Assembly (NCBI RefSeq): GCF_004342445.1
Contig: NZ_SLWW01000010.1
Location: forward strand, 78,491 to 142,490
Reading direction: 5' to 3'
DNA from: Rhodovulum euryhalinum
GTDB taxonomy: Bacteria > Pseudomonadota > Alphaproteobacteria > Rhodobacterales > Rhodobacteraceae
DNA: 64,000 nt
Positions within the stretch are counted from its first letter, which is position 1. Each line of letters starts with the position of its first letter. Below are positions 1-8,484 of this stretch, piece by piece. A program made the position numbers and the translations under genes. The notes beneath the pieces were generated by a model. The model saw only the letters and a program-made list of their open reading frames with translations, made no database searches and had not been told where the DNA came from.

Positions 1-1
1 T

Positions 2-646
2 GTCATCAACGAGAACGGCCAGGGCCACGCCATGCTGGGCAACAGCTACTGGGCGGCGCAGGGGGTGGATATCCTCGGCCATGTCGAGGCGAAGAAGGTG
101 TTCGAGGACAACGCCTTCCAGATCCTGGAAGGCATGAAACGCTACGCGAAGGAGAACGCCGAAGGAACCGAGGCGGTCGGCCCCAACCTGACCTTCGAGG
201 ACCGCCACGACATCGAGATGGGCGGCATGAAGATCGAGGTGCTGTATCTCGGCCCCGCCCATTCCGAAGGCGACGTTTCCGTCTGGCTGCCCGAACAGAA
301 GCTGGTGATCGCGGGCGACATCGCGTTTCACGAACGCATGCCCCCGATCTTTTCGGAAACCTGTACAAGCTGCTGGATCGAGACCTGGGAAACCGCGTTC
401 GAGCCGCTCGGCGCGCTCTACGTCATCCCGGGGCATGGCCACCCGACCAACATGGCGCAGGTGCGCCGCTTTACCCACGACTACCTTGTCTATCTGCGCG
501 GCAAGATCGGCGCGCACCTGGACGCTGGCGGCACGCTGGACGACGCCTATTATGTCGACCAGAGCCCCTATGCGCGCCTCGATACCTTCGAGGAACTGGC
601 GACCAAGAACGCGGGCATTGTCTTCACGGAAATGGAGTTCGAATGA
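2..646 (+). CDS. MBL-fold metallo-hydrolase, 5' end outside window
   Basis: C-terminal 214 residues of a metallo-beta-lactamase-fold hydrolase; the reading frame is open to the window edge, so the true start lies upstream. The fold is supported by a GPAHSEGD motif, an IAGDIAFHERMP motif (bridging Asp) and an IPGHGHPTN motif (last His). The place where the family normally has HxHxDH reads N-E-N-G-Q-G-H-A-M-L-G-N-S-Y-W, so only the final His of that motif is kept; the following LGNSYW matches the family. This suggests an altered or single metal site. Its stop overlaps the start of the thioredoxin-like gene (ATGA), so the two are probably translated together. Substrate unknown. Confidence 0.85.
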   Translation, partial: VINENGQGHAMLGNSYWAAQGVDILGHVEAKKVFEDNAFQILEGMKRYAKENAEGTEAVGPNLTFEDRHDIEMGGMKIEVLYLGPAHSEGDVSVWLPEQKLVIAGDIAFHERMPPIFSETCTSCWIETWETAFEPLGALYVIPGHGHPTNMAQVRRFTHDYLVYLRGKIGAHLDAGGTLDDAYYVDQSPYARLDTFEELATKNAGIVFTEMEFE

Positions 647-1203
647 TGGCCGTCTCGACCCCCATCTGCGATTTCGGCTGGCCGGCCCCCGGTTTCTCGT
701 TGCCGGGCACCGACGGGCGGACCTGGACGCTGGAGGATGTGCGCGGCCCCAGGGGCACACTGATCATGTTCATCTGCAACCATTGCCCCTACGTGATCGC
801 GGTGCGCGACCGGATCATCCGGGATGCGGCCGACCTGCAGGCGCTGGGAATCGGGGTGGCCGCGATCAGTTCGAACGACGCCGCGGCCTATCCCGAGGAC
901 AGCTTCGAGAACATGCGGAAGCTGGCCGGGGATCTGGCGCTTCCCTTCCCCTATCTCTATGACGAGGACCAGTCGGTCGCGCGCGCCTATGACGCCGTCT
1001 GCACCCCCGATTTCTTCGGCTTCGACGCCGGGCTGGGGTTGCAGTACCGGGGCCGGCTGGATGCCTCGCGCAAGCAGGCTGGTCCCCCGGACCTGCGCCG
1101 CGATCTGTACGAGGCGATGAAACAGGTGGCCGAGACCGGCCATGGACCCGCCGAGCAGATCCCGTCGATGGGCTGCTCGATCAAATGGAAGGACGCCGCG
1201 TGA
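643..1203 (+). CDS. thioredoxin-like / AhpC-TSA family protein
   Basis: 186-residue thioredoxin-fold protein with a redox-type CNHCPY motif (Cys45-x-x-Cys48) after a beta strand, as in peroxiredoxin-like thiol oxidoreductases (AhpC/TSA, Redoxin). Expected to reduce or exchange disulfides or peroxides in the cytoplasm; there is no signal peptide. The start ATG overlaps the stop of the MBL-fold gene and a second ATG follows immediately (646), so either may be used. Its own stop overlaps the GTG of the next gene. Second gene of a tightly packed four-gene operon. Confidence 0.85.
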   Translation: MMAVSTPICDFGWPAPGFSLPGTDGRTWTLEDVRGPRGTLIMFICNHCPYVIAVRDRIIRDAADLQALGIGVAAISSNDAAAYPEDSFENMRKLAGDLALPFPYLYDEDQSVARAYDAVCTPDFFGFDAGLGLQYRGRLDASRKQAGPPDLRRDLYEAMKQVAETGHGPAEQIPSMGCSIKWKDAA

Positions 1204-1862
1204 AGGCCATCATCTTCGATCTCGACGGAACGCTGATCCACAGCGCGCCCGACATCCATGCCGCCGTGAACAAGACCCTGGCCGAAACCGGCGATGGCGA
1301 ACTGGACCTTGCCACCGTCGCCACCTTCATCGGGAACGGTGTGCCCGTGCTGATGGAACGCGTGATCGCAGCCCGCGGTCTGGACCCGGCCCGGCACGCG
1401 GCGATGACAGCGACCTTCCTGAAGCATTACGAGGCCGATCCGGCGACGCTGACCACGCTGTATCCCGGCGTCGAGGACGCGCTCGAACAGTTCCGCGACG
1501 AGGGTTGGGTCATGGGCGTGTGCACCAACAAGCCCGAGGCGGCGTCCCGCGCGATCCTGGATGCCTTCGGGATCGGGCATTTCTTCGGCGCGGTGGTCGG
1601 CGGTGACACGCTGGACGTCAGGAAACCCGACCCGGCCACGGCGCTGGCGGTCAAGGAACGCCTCGGCGCCGATGCGGCGGTCTATGTCGGCGACAGCGAG
1701 ATCGACGCCGAATGTGCCTGGAAGGCGGGGATGCGCTTTGCCCTTTTCACCGAGGGCTATCACCGTGCCGAGGATGTGGACGACATTCCGCAGGACGCGC
1801 GATTCTCGGATTTCGACGTTCTGGTGGCTGTCGTTGCGCGGCTGGCCGACGAGTTGCGATGA
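1200..1862 (+). CDS. gph: HAD hydrolase, phosphoglycolate phosphatase type
   Basis: 220-residue HAD-superfamily phosphatase. Motif I is FDLDGT near residue 6 (nucleophile Asp7), motif II is CTNKP, motif III is KPDP, motif IV is VGDSEID. This arrangement, with a helical cap after motif I, is that of Gph/CbbZ, which hydrolyses 2-phosphoglycolate. I chose the GTG at 1200 because it overlaps the previous stop in a GTGA; an in-frame ATG at 1185 would add five residues. No Calvin-cycle genes are nearby, so a housekeeping role or another small phosphate ester is equally possible. Confidence 0.8.
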   Translation: MKAIIFDLDGTLIHSAPDIHAAVNKTLAETGDGELDLATVATFIGNGVPVLMERVIAARGLDPARHAAMTATFLKHYEADPATLTTLYPGVEDALEQFRDEGWVMGVCTNKPEAASRAILDAFGIGHFFGAVVGGDTLDVRKPDPATALAVKERLGADAAVYVGDSEIDAECAWKAGMRFALFTEGYHRAEDVDDIPQDARFSDFDVLVAVVARLADELR

Positions 1863-2563
1863 CGCTGAAGGCGCTGATCTTTGACGTCGACGGCACGCTG
1901 GCGGAAACCGAAGAGGCCCACCGGCGCGCCTTCAACGACACCTTCGCGGCCCACGGCCTTGATTGGGCCTGGGGCCGCGAGGAGTACCGGCAGCTGCTGA
2001 AGACCACCGGCGGCAAGGAGCGGATGGGTGCCTTTCAGGCCGGCCTGCCCCCCGGTGCGCGGCATCTGACCGGCGACGAGATCGCGGCATTGCACAGGGA
2101 CAAGACCGCCCGCTACGGCGATATCCTGGCCGCGGGCGATCTGGAGTTGCGCCCCGGCGTGGCGGATCTGGTCGCCGCCGCGCGGGCGGCGGGGCTGCGG
2201 CTGGCGGTGGCCACCACCACGAACCTGCCCAATGTCGAGGCGCTGGCCCGCTGCTGCTGGGGCAAGCCCGCGACCGGGGTCTTCGACGTGATCGCCGCGG
2301 GCGACGAGGTGGCGGCGAAAAAGCCCGCGCCCGACGTCTTCGCGCTTGCGCTGAGGCGGCTCGGCCTGCCCGCGGATGCCTGCCTTGCCTTCGAGGACAG
2401 CCGCAACGGCCTGATGTCGGCAATGGGCGCGGGGCTTTCGGTGATCGTCACCCCCAGCGCCTATACCGACCACGAGGATTTCACCGGCGCGGCGCATGTC
2501 CTGCCCACGCTCGACCGCGCGCACTGGCCCGCGCCGCTTGCCACGGCGCTGGCGGGCGGCTGA
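1859..2563 (+). CDS. HAD hydrolase, CbbY/beta-phosphoglucomutase-like
   Basis: 234-residue HAD enzyme with DVDGTLAETEEAHRRAFN at the N-terminus, ATTTN as motif II, KKPAPDVF as motif III and FEDSRNG as motif IV. The ED(S)xxG ending and the cap type place it with CbbY (xylulose-1,5-bisphosphate phosphatase) and beta-phosphoglucomutase relatives. The start overlaps the gph stop (ATGA), making it the last gene of the four-gene operon. In phototrophic relatives a CbbY/CbbZ pair sits in cbb operons, but none is seen here, so the real substrate cannot be named. Confidence 0.8.
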   Translation: MTLKALIFDVDGTLAETEEAHRRAFNDTFAAHGLDWAWGREEYRQLLKTTGGKERMGAFQAGLPPGARHLTGDEIAALHRDKTARYGDILAAGDLELRPGVADLVAAARAAGLRLAVATTTNLPNVEALARCCWGKPATGVFDVIAAGDEVAAKKPAPDVFALALRRLGLPADACLAFEDSRNGLMSAMGAGLSVIVTPSAYTDHEDFTGAAHVLPTLDRAHWPAPLATALAGG

Positions 2564-2582
2564 GGCCGCAGAACCGGCCCGA

Positions 2583-2855
2583 TCAGCCGCCCAGCGACAG
2601 GATCCGCCGCCCGGTGACCAGCCGCACCTTGGACTCGCGCCGCGAAACCATCGGAATGTAGAAGAACGACGAGAGCGGCGTCGGCCAGTCGGTGTTCAAC
2701 TGCGTCTTCGAATTCCTGCGGGATACCATCGGCATTCCGAAGAAACTCGAAAACGGGGTGGCGCCGTTCCGGGAGAGATCCCAGTCGTAATCGGTCATCA
2801 CGTAGTTGAACGGTGCGACGCTCTGGATGAAGCGGGAATCGTGATTGCCTGCCAT
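2583..2855 (-). CDS. 90-residue protein with internal duplication, unknown function
   Basis: Small protein not recognised as a named family. Two 21-residue units with a 26-residue period (about residues 33-53 and 59-79) share 15 of 21 positions around the core S-S-F-F-x-x-P-M-V-S-R-R-x-S-K. A Shine-Dalgarno-like AAAGGAAA precedes the ATG at 2855. There is no signal peptide, membrane segment or Cys motif; the repeat units are basic and aromatic. It is convergent with the HAD operon and follows the M20 gene, so it is probably expressed alone or from M20 read-through. It could be a peptide-binding or nucleic-acid-binding tag protein, or a precursor peptide; nothing nearby supports a modification system. 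Confidence 0.6.
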   Translation of the reverse strand: MAGNHDSRFIQSVAPFNYVMTDYDWDLSRNGATPFSSFFGMPMVSRRNSKTQLNTDWPTPLSSFFYIPMVSRRESKVRLVTGRRILSLGG

Positions 2856-2955
2856 GGGGGTTTCCTTTCGCCTGAACCCTGCTCGACTGAAACGCAGGTT
2901 ACCCCAGCGCGCGCCGTCCCGGAAGGTGCGCGATTCGCGCAGGCCCGGCCCGGGC

Positions 2956-4122
2956 TCAGGCGGTCGGCATCCGGGCCTCGACGATGCCGGCGAACCACGA
3001 GCAGCCAAAGGGAATCGCTTCGTCCGAGAAGTTGTATTCCGGGTGATGCACCATCGCGGTATCGCCGTTGCCGACGAAGATATAGGCGCCGGGGCGCGCG
3101 TTCAGCATGTAGCTGAAATCCTCGCCCCCCATCATCGGCGGGGTGTCCAGCCGCACCTTGCCCGACACGGCCTCGGCCACCTCGGCGGCAAAGAGCGTCT
3201 GGTCCGGGGCGTTCTCGGTCACCGGGTAACCGCGGCGATAGTCGATCTCGGCCTGCGCGCCATAGGCCCGGGCGGTATGCGCGACGATTTCCTTCAGCCG
3301 CGTCTCGGCCAGCGTGCGCACCCCCTCTTCCAGGCTGCGCACCGTCCCCTTGAGCCGCACGACCTGCGGGATCACGTTGCTCGCCTCGTTGTCGGTATGG
3401 AAGGTGCAGACCGAGACGACGACCTGTTTCAGCGGGTCGATGCTGCGCGCGGCGATGGCTTGCAGCGCCACGACGATGTGGCTGGCCACCAGCGTCGTGT
3501 CGATGCAGTCATGCGGTTTCGCGGCGTGCCCGCCCTTGCCGGTCACCGTGATCTCGAAATCGTCGGTCGCGGCCATGATCGGTCCGGTGCGGATCGCGAA
3601 ATCGCCCACCGGCAGGCCCGGCATGTTGTGCATGCCATAGACCTCTTCGATGCCGAAGCGCTCCATCAGCCCGTCCTCGACCATGGCGCGGCCGCCCGCG
3701 CCGCCCTCTTCGGCGGGCTGGAAGATCACCACCGCGGTGCCGTCGAAACTGCGCGTCTCGGCCAGGTATTTCGCGGCCCCCAGCAGCATCGCGGTATGCC
3801 CGTCATGGCCGCAGGCATGCATCTTGCCCGGATGCTTCGACGCATAGTCCAGCCCCGTCGCCTCGACGATGGGCAGCGCATCCATGTCGGCCCGAAGGCC
3901 GATCGCCCGCCCCCGGCTGTCGGTCCGGCCGCGGATCACGCCCACCACGCCGGTCCGCCCGATGCCCTCGACCACCTCGTCGCAGCCGAATTCGCGCAGC
4001 TTCGCCGCCACCAGCGCCGAGGTGCGCGGCAGATCGTACATCAGTTCGGGATGTTCGTGGATGTCGCGGCGCCATTCGGCGATCTCGTCCTGCAATTCGG
4101 CGAGGCGGTTCTTTACGGGCAT
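2956..4122 (-). CDS. M20-family amidohydrolase (hippurate/amino-acid hydrolase type)
   Basis: 388-residue M20D zinc amidohydrolase. Visible features are the N-terminal HEHPE, the RADMDALP beta strand, the MHACGHDGHT metal motif (Cys104, His106), QPAEEGGAGG with the catalytic/metal Glu pair at 138-139, and MMGGEDFSYM near the C-terminus. Such enzymes cleave N-acyl amino acids or related amides in the cytoplasm. The ATG at 4122 has a perfect AGGAGG eight bases upstream; earlier in-frame codons lack one. The gene stands alone and the exact substrate is unknown. Confidence 0.9.
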   Translation of the reverse strand: MPVKNRLAELQDEIAEWRRDIHEHPELMYDLPRTSALVAAKLREFGCDEVVEGIGRTGVVGVIRGRTDSRGRAIGLRADMDALPIVEATGLDYASKHPGKMHACGHDGHTAMLLGAAKYLAETRSFDGTAVVIFQPAEEGGAGGRAMVEDGLMERFGIEEVYGMHNMPGLPVGDFAIRTGPIMAATDDFEITVTGKGGHAAKPHDCIDTTLVASHIVVALQAIAARSIDPLKQVVVSVCTFHTDNEASNVIPQVVRLKGTVRSLEEGVRTLAETRLKEIVAHTARAYGAQAEIDYRRGYPVTENAPDQTLFAAEVAEAVSGKVRLDTPPMMGGEDFSYMLNARPGAYIFVGNGDTAMVHHPEYNFSDEAIPFGCSWFAGIVEARMPTA

Positions 4123-4459
4123 CCGGGATCCTCCTTGGGGCGGCCGCACGCGATGGCGGCGGCCCCGGTTTCACGATGGGCGAGCGGCCCCTGGCGCACA
4201 AGGTGAGCCGCACCCCGCCCAAGGTCAAGCCGCGCCGGCGGCCAGACCGCGGCGCGAAATAAGAACGCCCGTTCCCGCGCCGCGCCGCGCGCCGGACCGC
4301 GGTCCAGCCCGGATCGCGCCCCGGGACGGCTATCCCCTGCGGCCCCGGTGCCCAGGAACGCCGTTCCCGCCCCAGCCAGGACCCGAGCCCGCCCGCCCCT
4401 TGATCGGCGCGCGGCACCGGGGCATCTGGCCCTTCTGACCCCAGCAGGAGCGCCCGGAC
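4123..4459. other. 337-bp divergent intergenic region
   Basis: Lies between the divergently read M20 and YeeE/YedE genes, so it should hold both promoters. It is very GC-rich and I see no convincing -35/-10 pair, operator palindrome, RNA gene or small reading frame. A ribosome binding sequence (CAGGAGCG) precedes the YeeE start at 4460. Confidence 0.5.
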
Positions 4460-5539
4460 ATGTTCGAGACCCTCGGCTTTGAAACCCTCACCGCCCGCGA
4501 CATCGCCCCGTTCTTCGGGCTGGGTCTCGGCCTGTTGTTCGGCGTGCTGGCGGAAATCACCGGCTTCTGCTTTCGCCGTGCGGTGGCGGGCCCGGCCGAC
4601 GCGCGCAGGCCCGCGCTGGGGGTCTGGATGGCGGCGCTCGCCACCGCGATCCTGGGCACGCAGACGGCGGTCGCGGCGGGGCTGATCTCGTTTCAGGGGC
4701 ACCGCTTCCTTGCCCCCGACCTGCCCGTGGTGGCGATCCTCGCCGGTGGGCTGATGTTCGGGGCGGGCATGGTGCTGACGCGGGGCTGCGTCGGGCGGCT
4801 GACGGTGCTGACGGGCGCGGGCAACCTGCGCGCGGCGCTGGTGCTGGTGGTTTTCGCGATCGTGGCGCACGCGACGCTCAAGGGCATCCTGGCGCCGGTT
4901 CGGCTGGCCGCGGGGCAGGCGACGCTGCCGGTGGGCAACTGGGGTCTGGCCGCATTGCCGGGCGGCGCGCTGCCCTGGGCGCTGATCCTTGCCGCGGGGG
5001 CGGCGGCGCTGGCCTGCTGCTCGGGGGCGCCACGGCGGATGCTGGCGCTGGCCGCGGCCCTGGGCCTGCTGGTGCCCGCGGGCTGGATCGGCACCGGCTT
5101 CGTCCTGTTCGACGAATTCGACCCGATCCCGCTGGAGAGCCTGTCCTTTACCGCGTCCGCCGCCGACACGCTGTTCTGGTCGGTCGCGGCCACCGCGATC
5201 GCACCCGGTTTCGGCGTCGGGCTGATCGGCGGCGTTCTGGCGGGCGCGCTTGTCGCCGCGCGGGTCTCGGGCCGCTTCCGCTGGCAAAGCTTCGAGAGCC
5301 CGGCGCAGACCGGCCGCTACCTTGCGGGCGCCGCGCTGATGGGCGTGGGCGGGGTCCTGGCGGGCGGTTGCACCGTGGGTGCGGGGCTGGCAGGCATCCC
5401 GACGCTCGGCCTCCCGGCGTTGCTCGCCCTGGCCGCAATCGCGGCGGGCGCGCGGGCGATGGATGCCGCCCTCAGTGCTCTACCCCGCGCCGGATCCGCC
5501 GGACCATTGCCCACACGCCCAACACGACAAAGGGCGTAA
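4460..5539 (+). CDS. YeeE/YedE family membrane transporter
   Basis: 359-residue, almost entirely hydrophobic protein with about nine or ten membrane segments. Two internally related halves each carry a conserved cysteine signature: TRGCVGRLT in the first half and GGCTVGAGLAGIPTL near the C-terminus. These are the marks of the YeeE/YedE (DUF395) family, whose best-known member imports thiosulfate through conserved Cys residues. A role in uptake of a sulfur compound is therefore likely. The last 68 bases overlap the convergent DUF3422 gene, which is unusual but both frames look genuine. Confidence 0.85.
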   Translation: MFETLGFETLTARDIAPFFGLGLGLLFGVLAEITGFCFRRAVAGPADARRPALGVWMAALATAILGTQTAVAAGLISFQGHRFLAPDLPVVAILAGGLMFGAGMVLTRGCVGRLTVLTGAGNLRAALVLVVFAIVAHATLKGILAPVRLAAGQATLPVGNWGLAALPGGALPWALILAAGAAALACCSGAPRRMLALAAALGLLVPAGWIGTGFVLFDEFDPIPLESLSFTASAADTLFWSVAATAIAPGFGVGLIGGVLAGALVAARVSGRFRWQSFESPAQTGRYLAGAALMGVGGVLAGGCTVGAGLAGIPTLGLPALLALAAIAAGARAMDAALSALPRAGSAGPLPTRPTRQRA

Positions 5540-6758
5540 GCAGCGCGGTCAGCAACCCTTTCGAGACCGCCAGCGCATCGGCCAGCGGATAGACCATGTA
5601 GGACACCAGGCTGACCGCGTAATAGCTGATCGCCACCACCGACAGCCCCTCGACCGTGCGTTGCAGCCGCAACTGAAGGTCGGCCCGCCTGTCCATGCTT
5701 TCCAGCAGCTTCTGGTTCTGGGCCGAGCGCTCCACGTCGACCTGCGTGCGCAGCAGGTTCGCCGCCCGGACCGCACGCCGTGTCATGCTGTCCAGCTGCG
5801 CCTCGGTCGACTTGACGGTGCGCATCGAGGGCTCGTAGCGCCGCATCATGAATTCGCGGAAGGTCTGGCGATAGCCGAACCGCTCTTCGCGCAGGACCTC
5901 GATCCGCTGGTTCACCAGCGCCTCGTAGGCCGAGGTCGCCGAAAAGCGGAAGGCCGTCTGGGCCAGCAGGCTTTCCAGTTCCGCCGACACCGCCAGCAGG
6001 TTGCGCAGGGTCTCTTCGGGCTGGCGATGGCCCACCCGCATCTCGCCCACAAGTTCGGTCAGTTGCGGATCCAGCTCGGCGAGCCGCGCCGACAATTGCC
6101 GCGCGCGCGGCAGGCCCAGCATCGACATCGCCTTGTAGGTCTCGATCTCGGTCAGCCGCTGCACGATCCGGCCGACGCGGCGCTGACCCGTGCCGGGCCG
6201 CGCGAAGACGGCGAACCGCATGTGACCGCCCGGATCGATCCGGAAATCGGTCGCCATGATGCCCGCGTCCTCCAGGATCGACGAGGCGCACAGGCTGTCG
6301 GCCACGAACCACTCGTTGAGCCGGTCCTCGATGTCCTCGCGCCCCTCGCGCAGTTGCTCGACCCGGATCAGCGCCGAGGTCAGCCGCGCGCCCGGCGCCT
6401 TTTCCAGCCAGTCATCGGGAAACACCTCCCATGCGGCGGGATCGAAGGGCCGCTCGGCGACGCCCGGGGCGAAGATCGTGTAGGTCACGAATTCCGCGTG
6501 GCTCTCCCACTTGATCTTGTAGCGGCCCATCTGTCCGAAGAAATGCGTGTCGTCGGGCTTGGGATGCTGGGCGCCGTAGCGGTCGAGCAGGTCGATGATA
6601 TGCGTCCGGTCCGCGTCGCGGTCGCGGTTCACCGCGTCCCTGGGCGTCTTGATCGCCAGGAACGCCGCGTGACAGGGCGTCTGCAGCGAGGGGAACGGGC
6701 GCGCATGCAGCTCGTTGGTAAGCATGTAGCGCAGCGGATGGTCTTCGATCGGGGCCAT
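5472..6758 (-). CDS. DUF3422 family protein
   Basis: 428-residue protein of the DUF3422 family, recognised by the N-terminal HPLRYMLTNELHARPFP segment. A long helical middle is followed by two C-terminal membrane segments (from about residue 370), then a basic tail. Function is not established; the topology suggests a cytoplasmic body anchored by the C-terminus. I used the ATG at 6758; longer in-frame extensions run into the intergenic motif at 6898 and have no ribosome binding site. Its 3' end overlaps the yeeE-type gene tail by 68 bp. Confidence 0.85.
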   Translation of the reverse strand: MAPIEDHPLRYMLTNELHARPFPSLQTPCHAAFLAIKTPRDAVNRDRDADRTHIIDLLDRYGAQHPKPDDTHFFGQMGRYKIKWESHAEFVTYTIFAPGVAERPFDPAAWEVFPDDWLEKAPGARLTSALIRVEQLREGREDIEDRLNEWFVADSLCASSILEDAGIMATDFRIDPGGHMRFAVFARPGTGQRRVGRIVQRLTEIETYKAMSMLGLPRARQLSARLAELDPQLTELVGEMRVGHRQPEETLRNLLAVSAELESLLAQTAFRFSATSAYEALVNQRIEVLREERFGYRQTFREFMMRRYEPSMRTVKSTEAQLDSMTRRAVRAANLLRTQVDVERSAQNQKLLESMDRRADLQLRLQRTVEGLSVVAISYYAVSLVSYMVYPLADALAVSKGLLTALLTPFVVLGVWAMVRRIRRGVEH

Positions 6759-6897
6759 GGATGGGGTCTCTGTCTCGCGCGTCTGGTCTAGCTCTAGCGC
6801 ATGACACCCGAATGTAAACGCGGCAGGGGGGCGCCCCCACGGCGTATGCAGCCGACCGGGACACCGGGACATGCGGTTGGACCCTTGATCCTTCCGG

Positions 6898-6919
6898 CTT
6901 CTTCTTGGCGGAAATACTC
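6898..6919 (-). repeat. 22-bp intergenic motif, copy 1
   Basis: Read on the minus strand this is GAGTATTTCCGCCAAGAAGAAG. It matches 18 of 22 bases with a second copy at 43917-43938. Both copies sit between two minus-strand genes, downstream of one stop and upstream of the next start, in the same orientation. Function unknown. Confidence 0.55.
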
Positions 6920-6978
6920 GAAACCGCACGAAGTGCCAGAAGGCTTGCGCCGAAGGCGCTCGATATGATGACGCGCGG

Positions 6979-7007
6979 AAAACGGAAACGCCCCGCCTGT
7001 GGGCAGG
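6979..7007 (-). terminator. possible intrinsic terminator of pntAB
   Basis: On the minus strand just after pntB, a short GC stem (CCTGCC / GGCGGG with one G-T pair, loop CACA) is followed by a T-containing run, CGTTTCCGTTTT. The stem is only six pairs, so this is a weak call. Confidence 0.4.
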
Positions 7008-7034
7008 ACGCTCCGGGTGCCGCGCGACGCGTGC

Positions 7035-8468
7035 TCAGCGCAGATGCGCCAGCAGCTTGTCGAGGCTGTCCTTGGCATCGCCATAGAACATCCGCGTGTT
7101 CTCCTTGTAGAACAGCGGGTTCTCGATACCGGAATAGCCCGTGCCCTGGCCGCGCTTGGACACGAAGACCTGCTTGGCCTTCCACACTTCCAGAACCGGC
7201 ATCCCCGCGATGGGCGAGTTCGGATCGTCCTGTGCGGCCGGGTTCACGATGTCGTTCGACCCGATCACGATGGCGACGTCCGTCGAGGGGAAGTCGTCGT
7301 TGATCTCGTCCATTTCCAGAACGATGTCATAGGGCACCTTGGCCTCGGCCAGCAGCACATTCATGTGCCCGGGCAGACGGCCCGCGACGGGGTGGATGGC
7401 AAAGCGCACGGTCTTGCCCTGCTTGCGCAGGTGCTCGGTCAGCACCGACACCGCGTTCTGCGCCTGCGCTACCGCCATGCCATAGCCCGGCACGATGATG
7501 ACGCTGTCGGCATCGTCCAGCGCCGCGGCCACGCCCTCGGCCTCGATGGCGATCATCTCGCCCTCGACCGCGGCCGCCGGCCCGCCCGTGCCGCCAAAGC
7601 CGCCCAGGATCACGCTGACGAAATGCCGGTTCATCGCGCGGCACATGATGTAGCTGAGGATCGCACCGGACGAACCCACCAGCGCGCCGACCACGATCAG
7701 CAGGTCATTGCCGAGGCTGAAGCCGATCGCCGCCGCCGCCCAGCCCGAATAGCTGTTCAGCATCGAGACCACGACCGGCATGTCCGCGCCGCCGATCCCC
7801 ATGATCAGGTGATAGCCGATGAACAGAGCCAGCAGCGTCATCAGGAACAGCGCCAGGAAGCCGCCGCCATTGAAGTACCAGACCGCCAGAACCACCGACA
7901 GGATCGCCGCGGTGGCATTCAGCATGTGCCCGCCCGGCAGCTTCTTCGCCGCGCTGTTCACCCGGCCCGCCAGCTTGCCATAGGCGATTACCGACCCGGT
8001 GAAGGTCACCGCCCCGATCCAGACGCCCAGCACCAGCTCGACGCGCAGGATGCCGATCTCGACCGGCGTCTTCTTGGCAAGAAGCGCGGCAAAGCCTTGC
8101 AGCCCTTCGCGCGCCGCGTCGTCCATCGCCAGCACGCGGCCCAGCTCGATATCGGCGTTGAAGCCGACGAACACTGCCGCGAGACCGACCAGCGAATGCA
8201 TGATCGCCACCAGTTCGGGCATCTGGGTCATCTGCACCCGGGTGGCCAGCTGATAGCCCACCGCCGCGCCGCCGCCGATCAGGATCAGCGACAGCGGCCA
8301 CAGCCCCTGCCCCGGCCCGATCAGCGTTGCCAGAACGGCGATCGCCATGCCGACGATACCGTACCAGATCGCGCGCTTGGCGCTTTCCTGTCCCGAAAGC
8401 CCGCCGAGCGCGAGGATGAAGAGAACAGCCGCGACCACATAGGCCGCTGTCGTGAAGCCGAATTCCAT
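7035..8468 (-). CDS. pntB: NAD(P) transhydrogenase subunit beta
   Basis: 477-residue beta subunit of proton-translocating transhydrogenase, which uses the proton gradient to reduce NADP+ with NADH at the inner membrane. The first ~290 residues form about nine membrane helices; the C-terminal ~185 residues are the NADP(H)-binding domain III, with [15 protein letters not shown] and [19 protein letters not shown]. The ATG at 8468 follows a GGTGGAG; the frame could extend to a GTG at 8477. It lies 16 bases after pntA in one operon. Length and domain order are normal for the family. Confidence 0.96.
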   Translation of the reverse strand: MEFGFTTAAYVVAAVLFILALGGLSGQESAKRAIWYGIVGMAIAVLATLIGPGQGLWPLSLILIGGGAAVGYQLATRVQMTQMPELVAIMHSLVGLAAVFVGFNADIELGRVLAMDDAAREGLQGFAALLAKKTPVEIGILRVELVLGVWIGAVTFTGSVIAYGKLAGRVNSAAKKLPGGHMLNATAAILSVVLAVWYFNGGGFLALFLMTLLALFIGYHLIMGIGGADMPVVVSMLNSYSGWAAAAIGFSLGNDLLIVVGALVGSSGAILSYIMCRAMNRHFVSVILGGFGGTGGPAAAVEGEMIAIEAEGVAAALDDADSVIIVPGYGMAVAQAQNAVSVLTEHLRKQGKTVRFAIHPVAGRLPGHMNVLLAEAKVPYDIVLEMDEINDDFPSTDVAIVIGSNDIVNPAAQDDPNSPIAGMPVLEVWKAKQVFVSKRGQGTGYSGIENPLFYKENTRMFYGDAKDSLDKLLAHLR

Positions 8469-8484
8469 TGTCTCCACCCCTATC

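Noticed and set aside
1200..2563. gph and CbbY-like genes as part of a Calvin-cycle operon
   Set aside because: No rbcL/S, prk or other cbb genes in the window; neighbours are an MBL hydrolase and a thioredoxin-like protein.
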